64,000 nt of DNA from positions 95,846 through 159,845 of the forward strand of contig BGKB01000512.1 of NCBI GenBank assembly GCA_003116975.1. Reading direction: 5' to 3'. Under the pieces are notes generated by a model. That model was not told the DNA's origin, searched no databases, and was given only the letters and a program-made list of their open reading frames with translations. The position numbers and the translations under genes are program-made. Below, piece by piece: positions 41,133 to 50,322 of the stretch; position 1 is the stretch's first letter, and every line of letters begins with the position of its first letter. This stretch comes from Aurantiochytrium sp. KH105 (Eukaryota; Sar; Bigyra; Thraustochytrida; Thraustochytriidae).

Positions 41133-43481
41133 ATGGAGTGCGAACACAGGGTCTCGGTGCTGGCCACCGGGTCCTTTGGTACGGCACCGACGCTGGTGCT
41201 GGCCGTAGAGGCGCCGGGGAGAGTCAAGATGGACCTTTTGCGCGACAAGGCCCAGGAGGGCCGCGGGACCTCTTTGGCGGCGCAAGGCCAGGGCAAAGTC
41301 GATGTCGAGGAGGATTATGAACTGCAGCGACTCGAGGATGAGGCTCATAAAGTCTATGGTCGGATACTTTTCGACGCAGGCGAGGGCACGCAAAGGTTGT
41401 GTGCCCAGTTCCGGGTCAAGTCTGCCAAAGTCCGTGCGATCTGCCTTACAACGCTTGACGCAGCCACCGCTGGCGGCGTTGGCGGAATTTACTTTTCGCT
41501 GGCCGATGCAGGTGCCCCAACACTTGCAGTACGGGGACCGCAGGGTACTCTGGATTTTGTCAATGCGCACAAACGCTTCATTCCTCGTCGATGGCCCGAA
41601 GTCAATGCTGTGGATGTAGGTCGTGCAGCTTGTCATCAGGCCAAATATGAAGAGCTTGATCTTGTTGATTTACTCATGGTCACGCTTCGATCGGGTGAGA
41701 ACGCAGTGGAAAAGCAATCTAATTATTGCCATTGGTGTGCCGTTGATCGCGCGCGAGAAACAAGTGACAGCAGTGATGACGACGACGACGACGACGAAGA
41801 AGAAGAAGAAGAAGAAGAAGAAGAAGAAGAAGAAGAAGAAGAAGAAGAAGACGATGATGAAGATGATATTGATGAAGAAGAAGATGAAGAGGACCAAAAG
41901 GACCAAAAGGACCAAGAGGAACAAGAGGAGAAGGAGGCAACGAGCATCGTGTATCTCGTTCGACTGTGGCAGCGCATCAACTACGATGGCAAAAGCCCCC
42001 GTCGTGATGGAGCAAACATGATTCTTGCTATCGTAAACTGCCCTAGCGAAGCGCACCTTTCGTCTCTGACACGAAGCATTCATTTGAAAACCGACAAAAC
42101 ATGTGGTCATGAGGCGAAAACGATCATTCACTTATCCTCCAAATGTGTGGTGGAGACTCCAGCATACCAGACGTGGATTGCTGCACGGTCGATCGCACGA
42201 CACGTTTTTGTGCATGAGAGCTTTTGCAATGCCAAACCGGACCCATTTGCATCGTCTGCGCGTTGGAACGCCCGTGTTCGTGAAGCATCTCCCCGACTAT
42301 TACCGCGAAGCGCTGCAGAGGATGCTCTTTGTGCTGAAGCAGAGGCAATCGGCGCGACGCAGCCAACGCAAAAACTTCTTGCCCTAGGGAGCAAGGAATA
42401 CATTGGGGACCACATCATGGCAGCTGTACATTTGAAAGTAAAGTCAACGGAAGTGTGTCGCGACGATCATCGAGCACATGGTTTTTTGCTGCAGCGTAGG
42501 CTACTAATCAAGGCTGAGAAGGATGCAAAGAAGGACACGGATACGGATGGCACAGATGCTAACGAGGTGTGCATCGACGATGTTGTCATGGAGGAGACTG
42601 CCAGCAGCAGCAATGAACATCATGGAGATGCGAGCATTACATTTCTGGGCACGGGAGCCGCCAAGCCAGCGAAACTGCGAAATTGCAGCGGCATCTTGCT
42701 ACAACTTGCTAATGGTCAAGGCTACGGCTTGCTCGACGTCGGTGAAGGAAGCTACTCGCAAATGGTGCGCCTCTACGGCTTGCCGCGTGCGCAAGAAGTT
42801 GTGCGCGAGCTCAAGTGGATTTGCATCTCGCATGCTCACCTTGACCACCATGGCGGACTTGCTCGAATACTTGAGGTTCGGGCTGCCTTGGGTGGTGCAG
42901 AGACGCTTGATATCTACGGCCCGGGTACCGTGGGTCAGTTTCTCGAGGATCTCGTCAAGCTTCAGCCCATGGTGCGCGCTACCTTTCGGCACTTCCGCCA
43001 GGCGCAGCAGGGACTGCGCAGTCTAAATGCTCAAGTGTGTGATGTTTTCCATTGCCGAGACGCCTTTGCCATTGGACTTCTAGTGCCCACGCGGGATGGT
43101 TCGAGCGTATGGCTCGTGTACTCTGGTGACACGCGTCCATGTCCGAAGATGTGGCGCGCACTGAGTGGTCCGCCGCGGGGCGCGGTAGCTGCTTATCGCG
43201 TTCTGGTACACGAAGCGACTTTTGATGATTCGCGCAAAGACCAGGCCGTGCGCAAGAGGCATAGCACGATTGGTGAAGCTTGTGAGGCAGCTCAAGCGAT
43301 GGCGTCGAACGTGCTCATTCTAACGCATTTTAGTCAGCGTTATCCTCGTAGCGCGACGACGCAGATTGCGAGTCAAGCTCCTACCATTCTTGCTTCTGAT
43401 CTTTTGTGCGTACCTTTGCTGTCGAATCTTAATGAACTGCAGGCGCTTGCTCGAACGCAACGATTGGATCGTTTGTCATGA
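41133..43481 (+). CDS. Long-form tRNase Z (ELAC2-type)
   Basis: This 782-aa protein cuts 3' trailers from precursor tRNAs in the nucleus and/or mitochondria. The N-terminal half has the degenerate metallo-beta-lactamase fold of long forms, with the pseudo-motif LFDAGEGTQRLC but no metal site. The C-terminal half (from about 500) is the active domain: FLGTGAAKPAKLRNCSG, LLDVGEGSYSQM, the zinc motif HAHLDHH at 567-573, SGDTRPCPKM, HEATFDD and LTHFSQRY. A very acidic Asp/Glu run of about 40 residues near 213-255 is inserted in the N-terminal half; it comes from GAC/GAA/GAG repeats and is probably a disordered loop. The gene is convergent with the VWA-Vint gene, 164 bp away. Confidence 0.93.
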   Translation: MECEHRVSVLATGSFGTAPTLVLAVEAPGRVKMDLLRDKAQEGRGTSLAAQGQGKVDVEEDYELQRLEDEAHKVYGRILFDAGEGTQRLCAQFRVKSAKVRAICLTTLDAATAGGVGGIYFSLADAGAPTLAVRGPQGTLDFVNAHKRFIPRRWPEVNAVDVGRAACHQAKYEELDLVDLLMVTLRSGENAVEKQSNYCHWCAVDRARETSDSSDDDDDDDEEEEEEEEEEEEEEEEEEDDDEDDIDEEEDEEDQKDQKDQEEQEEKEATSIVYLVRLWQRINYDGKSPRRDGANMILAIVNCPSEAHLSSLTRSIHLKTDKTCGHEAKTIIHLSSKCVVETPAYQTWIAARSIARHVFVHESFCNAKPDPFASSARWNARVREASPRLLPRSAAEDALCAEAEAIGATQPTQKLLALGSKEYIGDHIMAAVHLKVKSTEVCRDDHRAHGFLLQRRLLIKAEKDAKKDTDTDGTDANEVCIDDVVMEETASSSNEHHGDASITFLGTGAAKPAKLRNCSGILLQLANGQGYGLLDVGEGSYSQMVRLYGLPRAQEVVRELKWICISHAHLDHHGGLARILEVRAALGGAETLDIYGPGTVGQFLEDLVKLQPMVRATFRHFRQAQQGLRSLNAQVCDVFHCRDAFAIGLLVPTRDGSSVWLVYSGDTRPCPKMWRALSGPPRGAVAAYRVLVHEATFDDSRKDQAVRKRHSTIGEACEAAQAMASNVLILTHFSQRYPRSATTQIASQAPTILASDLLCVPLLSNLNELQALARTQRLDRLS

Positions 43482-43645
43482 GAGTCTGCTTGGTTTTTTC
43501 TTTTCTTTTTTTTGTAGTTCTGACAATGTACGCCTATGTCCCAAGAACGTTCGTGTAATTTATATTATTGCGGGAAGAAAGATATCCTTTGCGCTGCGAC
43601 AACAAATTATGAAGTCCTTGAAGTAAAAAGGATAGATTTAGAGAT

Positions 43646-45802
43646 TCATTGCGACTTAGGAGTTGCGATGGCGTTGAGATCGATGCCGCAAACCTGAAGA
43701 GTTGCTGGGTCCCGAAGGAAACAGTCTCCCGTCAAGGTAAGAGAGCCATTCTTGAATCCAGGGAGGGCAGCCAAATCCCTGCGCACGAGAGGAGATCCAA
43801 AATAGGGGTGGGCAACGCAAGGCTCGGTAAATTCATGGCCCAAGGTCACGCAGGTATACCCATTGACGCAAACAGTGTGACCATCGGCGAGAAGGAGATT
43901 GTAGACGGCGTCAACATTGCGCGCGTCAGAGAGGGAGGCCTCGGGAAGGTCGCACGGGAAAGCCCAAGCCTTGCTCGCAGAAATGTACATGGGGTGGTAG
44001 GGCGTGATGCGAAGACCACCGGGGAAGCTGACGAGCGGATCGGGAATTTCGGAGGTCGCTGACGACCTTGAAAGCTCGAAACGGATGACGCACTCCACGC
44101 GAGCAGGCTTGTTACCCCAAGAAAGAACGTGATCGCCACGTTTGATCTCGGAAATGGGCTTTTGCGACAGCTCACTGCCGGGGGCCATGTCGACAACGCA
44201 GTCCGGCGCAAAGCAGCCGCGCGAGACATTGAGGTACAAATTGCGCATGGCCTCGCGGGAGACAGGCTCTGCCGACTGCCGGCGTGAGGGTTTGGGAGGA
44301 GGCACAGCGTCGAAGGAAGCCTCGGCCTTGTCGCGAATCGTGAGGAAGCGGGCGCCACGCGCGTAAATCTGAACGCCAGGATCCTTGAAGTTGTTGCATA
44401 CCTCAAGAGAGTGCGCGCTGAGCAAAGAGCGCAAATAGCGTTGTCCCCATCGCTCGAAGGCATCATTTGTGCTCACAGCCTCAAGAATTTGACCTTTAGC
44501 GTCAGCGAGCATGGCCTCGACTGCGGCGCGAGCAGAGGGGTTCGAGAGCGTCGACGTGGCATTTTGCAAGTTCTCGCAGAGCGCCTTTACGTCGCTGGCA
44601 AGCTGGGGCTTGAAGTTCGTTTCGCAAAGGCTGGCCAGTGCCCGAGCAAGGTCGCTCCGCTGCGCAGCGACAATGGTGTTTTGCGCGGTGTCAGGCGATG
44701 AAGGCACGACGTCAGCCTCGACTCGAGTTAGATCTGGTGCACAGGTTTTTCGAAAGGTGAGCCCCACGTCGACGAGGTCGGTGGCCTTATCAAACTCAAG
44801 GTACACGGATCGAGGCTGTGCGTACTGCAGGGCGCCGAGGCGAAGAACAAGACCCCAGTCGATCATGTCGAGCGCGAAACGTGCACGGAGTGAATCCAGA
44901 CAATCCTTGGTGAGAGCAAGGCCGTCGGGCAGGCTGATGCTGAGACGCGTGTCCATGGCAAATGTGCTAAAGGTGTTTGCACAAGCGTGAATGAAGACGG
45001 TGCCAACCATGCCGGCATCGGGAATGAAAGCGTATGATCCTGCGCATACGCGCGCAATGCTTTGCAATAGCGTGGCGTCCATGTTGTACCCAAACCCAAA
45101 GGTGTTTACAGTACAAGGCAGGCGACCCTCGGTCTCAATGTGGCGTTCCAGGGTTGGGATATGGCCGCGAGGGGGTTCAACGTTGGGCATGCCGTCAGTA
45201 AAGAGAAAGATGGATGCGAGACCCTCTTTGGCTTGAGGGTCCTTGCTGATGAGATTAAGACCATCTCGCAGACCGCTCCAGAGGTTGGTGGCTGCTTGTG
45301 GGTGAAGACGATCGAGGTGGTCTTGCACTTCCATTTTTCCGGCGTCGTCGCACTGCACTCTTTCGCAAATAATCTTGGATACGGAATGGAAAGTGACCAA
45401 GGAGATGTAGTCGTTGTCCGACATTGTTGCAAGAATGGTGGAGATGGAGTGCTTGACGACGTCGAGCACGGAGAGCCCGCTTGACTCAACGCCGCCGTTG
45501 ATGTCCTTGACGCTTGCATCGGCGCCCATGGATCCGCTCACGTCAATGACGCAGCATACATGATGCGGGGCGACCTCTTCGTCGATTTCCCCCGGGGGGT
45601 GGATCGTCAGCAGAGCAGCGTGTCCCTCCTTTTCCTTGGAGATGCTCACGCGCGTCTCCTTGCTCTCCCCCTCGCCTGCCTCGGCCCCCGCGTGCCCTTT
45701 CGTGGCGTCCAGGCTCGTCTCGCTCGCTGCCGCCGCTGCTGCCGACTCCGTCTCGCTGTTCCCCGGCGCGGGCGGCGGCGTGCTGGGCTCCTTGTACACC
45801 AT
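43646..45802 (-). CDS. VWA - Vwaint - Vint (Hint) protein
   Basis: This 718-aa protein has a von Willebrand A domain at about 75-270, with metal-site motifs DVSGSMG and FTDGMPN. A helical Vwaint-type region follows to about 500. The C-terminal Hint-like (Vint) domain is at about 527-718. The Hint part begins RGCFAPDC with the candidate nucleophilic Cys and has the block-B motif ITPYHP and a late TCVTLGHEF. The architecture is known in several protist and fungal genomes but its function is poorly understood. Hint domains rearrange peptide bonds in hedgehog proteins and inteins; whether this one self-cleaves is not known. The ATG at 45802 (MVYKEPS) is the first in the frame; the Ala/Arg-rich open stretch upstream starts with GTG. 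Confidence 0.9.
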   Translation of the reverse strand: MVYKEPSTPPPAPGNSETESAAAAAASETSLDATKGHAGAEAGEGESKETRVSISKEKEGHAALLTIHPPGEIDEEVAPHHVCCVIDVSGSMGADASVKDINGGVESSGLSVLDVVKHSISTILATMSDNDYISLVTFHSVSKIICERVQCDDAGKMEVQDHLDRLHPQAATNLWSGLRDGLNLISKDPQAKEGLASIFLFTDGMPNVEPPRGHIPTLERHIETEGRLPCTVNTFGFGYNMDATLLQSIARVCAGSYAFIPDAGMVGTVFIHACANTFSTFAMDTRLSISLPDGLALTKDCLDSLRARFALDMIDWGLVLRLGALQYAQPRSVYLEFDKATDLVDVGLTFRKTCAPDLTRVEADVVPSSPDTAQNTIVAAQRSDLARALASLCETNFKPQLASDVKALCENLQNATSTLSNPSARAAVEAMLADAKGQILEAVSTNDAFERWGQRYLRSLLSAHSLEVCNNFKDPGVQIYARGARFLTIRDKAEASFDAVPPPKPSRRQSAEPVSREAMRNLYLNVSRGCFAPDCVVDMAPGSELSQKPISEIKRGDHVLSWGNKPARVECVIRFELSRSSATSEIPDPLVSFPGGLRITPYHPMYISASKAWAFPCDLPEASLSDARNVDAVYNLLLADGHTVCVNGYTCVTLGHEFTEPCVAHPYFGSPLVRRDLAALPGFKNGSLTLTGDCFLRDPATLQVCGIDLNAIATPKSQ

Positions 45803-46676
45803 CTTGTCTTCTGCCCGAGCTCGTGCTTCTTGCTCGCCCGCTCGCGCGCGCCGACCTCCGACCTCTTTCTCTTCGCTCGGCTCGCCTCGCTTCGGGTCTG
45901 CTCTGCTCTGCTCTGCGCTGCTCTGCGCTGCTCTGCGCGTGTGCACGTTCCGGGTTTGCTGCGCCCTCGCCGGCCTCGTCTGCGTGCACCGGGGCGTATA
46001 CTCGCCCCTCCCTCGCCGGTGTCACAATCGATGTTCTCGCGGTCGAGCCGCTCGCGCTCGCGCTGACACGCTCTCCCGCCAGCCAGCGCGGCAGCGTCTG
46101 GCGACCGCAGTGGCCGCTCTCGTCGCGCGTGGTCTCCAGGCAGGCTGCCAGCCCCGGCGAGTTGGTTCATTGTTGTGCACGGTGAAGGGGAAGCGGTGCA
46201 CCCACTATCCGCGTAGCGCACGCTGGAGAACTGGCGGGTACTTGGAGGCCACGCGGCCGACCAACGCGAGGAGCGGGGACGTGGATGTGTGTGCATGCAC
46301 ACGCGCAGCACGCGTGCCTGATGGCCAGGGGCGATCGAGCTGGCTGCAGCTGCAGCTGCTGGCTGGCGAAGAGCCGAGCGAGCCCACGGCAAGGGCCTCG
46401 AAGGGAGGTTCTCACTGGACTTTGTGGCTCTGGGGACGCGAACGGCTTTCGTTGCTCTGGGGACGAGTACGGCTTCTCGATGCCGGCCATGGTATACAAC
46501 ATCTTCTCGGAGAAGAACGAGCCTTGAATGGGACGGCCCGGGGACGGAGGTGTGAGGTGGAGAACTGGGTTGAGTTTCGCTTTCGTATGATTGTGGGGGG
46601 GGGAAGGGGGACGTTTGGATTGGCCCCCACGCGATCGCAGCGCGCTCTCGTCGGTTGGGTGTAGAACAACGAGCAC

Positions 46677-46708
<32 letters not shown>

Positions 46709-46787
46709 CAAAAAAGGTATTGTTCATTACAGAGAGAGCAAGGGCCTTGCACTCCGCATCACAAAAAGGATAGTAAAGGTCGCAGGC
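45803..46787. other. Intergenic, upstream of the VWA-Vint gene
   Basis: These 985 bp have no gene. A GCAA run lies at about 46679-46708. The left part is the VWA-Vint promoter and 5' UTR. Confidence 0.5.
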
Positions 46788-48338
46788 TCAGCCCGACGTG
46801 TCAATGAAAACGCGAGGCGTGACGCTTTGGTCTTGGGCGCGACGGCGGTCGCGGCGACGCTTGGAAATCGTGATGAGGGCGGCAATGGTGGCGGTGGCAA
46901 GGACGAAGACGCCAAGGCCGATGAAAATGAGGTAGTCCGTGATGGCGAGCGTGTTGTCGGTAGAATCCTCGGGCTCGAAGATGACGCCAACCTCGGCGAG
47001 AGAGGAGGAGGCCACGATATCTCCGTTCGGCGTGATTGCGATCGCGCTCCCCATGGAGTCGCCAAGACGCGAAGCCTCGGCAAGAGGACTCTTGATGCGG
47101 GAGGTCTCTGCCCACGTTTGAGAAGCGTCGAAAACGCGCAACGAGGGGATCACATCATCACTATCGTCATTGCTGGTCGCGCTGGGGTCCAAGACGGGTG
47201 CAGACACCACGAGCATGTTCCCGTCAAAAGCCAGACTTTCGGCGAAATTAAATTCGTGACGAAAGAGACCCGAGACATCGTCGAAGAGCGAGCGATTATG
47301 CATCCAGTCGGCCTGCAAGGACTCTCGAATGTAAATGTGGACAGCGCCAGATCGTGCCTCAGTCGTCATATTCTGGCCCAGGAGGACCTCTTCGCCGTCA
47401 ATCGAAATGTAGCCACTGATGCGACGCAAGCCGCGCGAGGCTACCGCGAGAGTCTTTTTGTCGGGAGAGATAGCCACGGCGTGGCCAAAGAGAGCGCACG
47501 TGTTCTGTACTTGAAAAGAGCTAGAAGTCGTTTCGTTGTTGAGGCTGCTCGTTTGGTAAATCGCGCGCAAACAGCGCGAGTCATCTGGAGCCTGAAGACT
47601 GGCTGTCTGGACCCAATATGAGTCGGTGTCGTTACGCTCAAAAATGAGGAGATCTCCATAGGCAGAAAGAAGCATGTCGTCGGTTGTGGGTTCATCAGTG
47701 AGCGAATCCCCTACAACAAGCATGGTGGCGTCCGTGCTGAGCGCCAGGGCGGATCCAAAGGTTTCAGATTCAGAGGAGGCAATCGTCTGTACGCCAATGG
47801 TGGTGCTGTCCGCATTTGCGACACTCCACAAGGGTTCAGCTTTTATCGTAGTCGATGAGCTCTTGCTTGCAAGAATAGCGTCTTCGTCTTGCTCTCCATT
47901 GGTGATCAAGAGTTGACGCGTTGCGGCTGTTTGATTGCCATCGATGCAAACCAAGGCAACAGCTGCCTCTTGCAAGTGCATGTTGACGGGCAACTCGCAG
48001 ACGCCGTCGAGCCATGTTGATGTGCTCTCGAGGATAAAGCTCGCGGTTGCGTCATTGAAGGTGTAGCGGTTTATGACGGCGCCATCGGTGGCGATAAAGT
48101 TGTCGCGATCGATGGCAAAGACAAAGTCGACGTCGACGCTTTCCATGTCATTGTCTACAACGTCGACGAGCGACCATTCAGAGAGCCCTTGGTCATTTTT
48201 CCCGTCAAGCTGCAGCACGTTGGGGCTTCCCGCGCTCAGCGCCACAACGATACCATGCGACGTGCTGAGCGCATACGTCTCCCCTCCGTACAGCTCTTCG
48301 CGCACGCCGTCAACTGCAGAAGGGAGCCACGCCACCAT
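46788..48338 (-). CDS. FG-GAP-repeat-like membrane protein
   Basis: About 516 aa from the ATG at 48338 (the open frame extends to 48377 without another ATG). The body is made of beta-propeller-like repeats with FG-GAP-type motifs: FGSALALSTDATMLVVGD, FGHAVAISPDKKTLAVAS, FAESLAFDGNMLVVSA and MGSAIAITPNGD. Many Asn-X-Ser/Thr sites suggest an extracellular domain. A single membrane span of about 23 residues near the C-terminus is followed by a basic stop-transfer sequence (SKRRRDRRR) and a short tail, which fits a type I membrane protein. No signal peptide is visible at either start, so a first exon encoding one may lie upstream; I could not find it. The true 5' end is uncertain. Confidence 0.75.
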   Translation of the reverse strand: MVAWLPSAVDGVREELYGGETYALSTSHGIVVALSAGSPNVLQLDGKNDQGLSEWSLVDVVDNDMESVDVDFVFAIDRDNFIATDGAVINRYTFNDATASFILESTSTWLDGVCELPVNMHLQEAAVALVCIDGNQTAATRQLLITNGEQDEDAILASKSSSTTIKAEPLWSVANADSTTIGVQTIASSESETFGSALALSTDATMLVVGDSLTDEPTTDDMLLSAYGDLLIFERNDTDSYWVQTASLQAPDDSRCLRAIYQTSSLNNETTSSSFQVQNTCALFGHAVAISPDKKTLAVASRGLRRISGYISIDGEEVLLGQNMTTEARSGAVHIYIRESLQADWMHNRSLFDDVSGLFRHEFNFAESLAFDGNMLVVSAPVLDPSATSNDDSDDVIPSLRVFDASQTWAETSRIKSPLAEASRLGDSMGSAIAITPNGDIVASSSLAEVGVIFEPEDSTDNTLAITDYLIFIGLGVFVLATATIAALITISKRRRDRRRAQDQSVTPRVFIDTSG

Positions 48339-49439
48339 GTTGCTCGAGCCAGCGTCAATGCCCGATGCGTGACGCAAACCTCACTTCTTGTTTGCAGCAG
48401 CAGGCTGCCTGGCTTGCTCGCATCGACTGACGGGTGGTCGAGGAGGCAACGTAGTACAACGCGATCGCAAGCAAGCACGCACGTCGCAAGGCCTCTTGCT
48501 CGGCCTCTTCGCCTGTCCGTCGGAGTGGTCTCTCTGTCTGTTTGTCTGCCTGCAAGTCTGTGGAAGGCAGCAGGCTGCAGGTGCCCCTTGATCGACTATC
48601 CTAGGGTTGGCGGAGCTCCCCAAAAAGGTGCGACGAGACTTCTTTTCCCTTCGGAAAGTTTGTGCCATTCATTTGTTTATTCGCTGACTTTCAGTTCATT
48701 GCATTCACAGTTTGTCAGTCGAAACGTCGCAATCGAGTGCCTGCCCACACCTCTTTTTCTCTCCACGAAGCTGGCCAGTCTAACGGCCGCTGTGCACGTA
48801 TCATCGTGCTAGCTCAGGCCGGCCTGTGGGCTGCGGTTCCTCGCGCAAGCGCAAGCGTGAAAGGCGCGCCTCGCCGCGCGGCTTGCGTCGCGACGAGACT
48901 GCAAGGGCTGGGAAGGCTGCTGATGAAAAAAGAAAAATGGAAAAACGAATTTGAAAAAAGCCGTCGCGCGGCCGTGGGCTATAGTAGGGAAAGGTATAGG
49001 TAAGTCGGCACGTGCCGCGGCTGCACGTGCGGAATGAAGGCAAGCCAGCGCCGAGGCAGCGGAGATTTACACCCGCTTTGTGCGCGTGAAAAAGTAGGTA
49101 GACACGCCAAAGCGCGACCGCGTGGTGAATCGGAAGGGTCAGTGCGCGAGCACGTTCTATGGAGTTAATTTGAGCGCACCAGAGATGCTCAAAAATTACC
49201 TCGACCTTGCAAACGAACTCTTGTGTGCCAGCGCAATCTAGCGTAGTCTCCTGCGCGCGAGTCCTCCGCTTTGCCTTACCCGCGCCACACCCTTGCCGGG
49301 AGAATTCTCGCAAGTTGCACGATGATCTCTCCTCTTTTCGGCGCAAAAGACTTCGACTCGCGCTTAGGGCTGGACTCTCGGCGAATGAACCACCTCCCCC
49401 AGCAAAAAGTAAACTTGGCAGCACAACCAGAAAGCGTTT
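48339..49439. other. Intergenic region, no supported gene
   Basis: This stretch must hold the promoter of the FG-GAP gene and possibly a missing first exon. No clear ORF or RNA gene is seen. Confidence 0.4.
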
Positions 49440-49829
49440 ATGATGAATACGAGCGACCCGCCAGCCGCCTTGCCGCCGATCGCTTCGTCTTTCGTCAGCA
49501 ACTTCATATTGTTTTTTGTTTTGGTGATAGTAGGCCTATTCTTTCCGTCGGCATCGGAGCACACAACATGAAGACTGTTTCCGCTTGGCCCTTGCGCAGC
49601 ATTTTCGTTTCGACTGCAATCGGAGCAGTTGTACAAGCATCCGCCGTCCCCAACACCAAAAGAGGATTTGGGTTTTCTCGAACACTTTGTGGCCAATCTT
49701 CACGCGTGGCAAAGTGAGAAAAAGTTGCCAGCAACAGCCCCGCGGGGGGTTTCGTCGTTGAACAGCCTTGGACGAATGATATTTCTCACCAAAGCTGGAC
49801 CCATTTCCCATTTGGGAAATCTCAGGTAG
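49440..49829 (+). CDS. Possible small membrane-protein gene with one in-frame TGA
   Basis: The ATG at 49440 opens a 43-codon ORF with a strong membrane span (residues 18-36, FVSNFILFFVLVIVGLFF). It ends in TGA at 49569-49571. The same frame then stays open to 49829 and looks coding, with KEDLGFLEHFVANL and HAWQSEKK. Three readings are possible: a 43-aa peptide plus chance, a decayed or mis-sequenced gene, or a selenocysteine UGA. No family is recognised. The alternative frame across 49570-49630 also looks coding, which would fit a pair of frameshifts. Confidence 0.25.
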
Positions 49830-50322
49830 TCTGCAGGAATCATTGTCTCCAAGGAGCGTGATGGGGCGGTTGGGCCAGCGCAAGGTGAAGATGCGAAGAG
49901 CTGCAGTGTCCGAGACCTCACTCTCTTAAAGGACCGGCACCAAGAACTCCTTCGCGGTCACTGCTGATTTCGTTGTCGTTGTCGTTGTCGTCCGCGGAAC
50001 GACCAGGGTTGGAGCACTCTAAGAGGGCGCGCTCTTGTTGTCATCTCCATCATCATCATGACTGACGAAGACTGCAAAAATTACCCCCGCGTCGGGCAAA
50101 GGTTCAGTATGACTGTGTGGGTGCGCCCACGGTTTCAAAGCGAGGCGCGAGAAGTTGCAGGTGGTAAGGGCGACAAATGGGGACGGACATCTTGCATGTA
50201 GGTACGTATGATAGAGTGTATATATATAAATAGGGCCTCCCTCTTGCTCGGGTATTGGATTGCGGTTCGCAGACGTCGTCAAGCAAAAACGTTGCTTAAT
50301 TGCTAGCTTTTTTGACGAGCGG
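49830..50322. other. Intergenic region downstream of the bZIP gene
   Basis: These 493 bp have no supported gene. It includes the bZIP 3' UTR. Confidence 0.4.

Noticed and set aside
50219..50236. TATATATAAATAG, a TATA-like element on the plus strand
   Set aside because: No plus-strand gene follows; the downstream plus-strand open frame is antisense to the bZIP gene.
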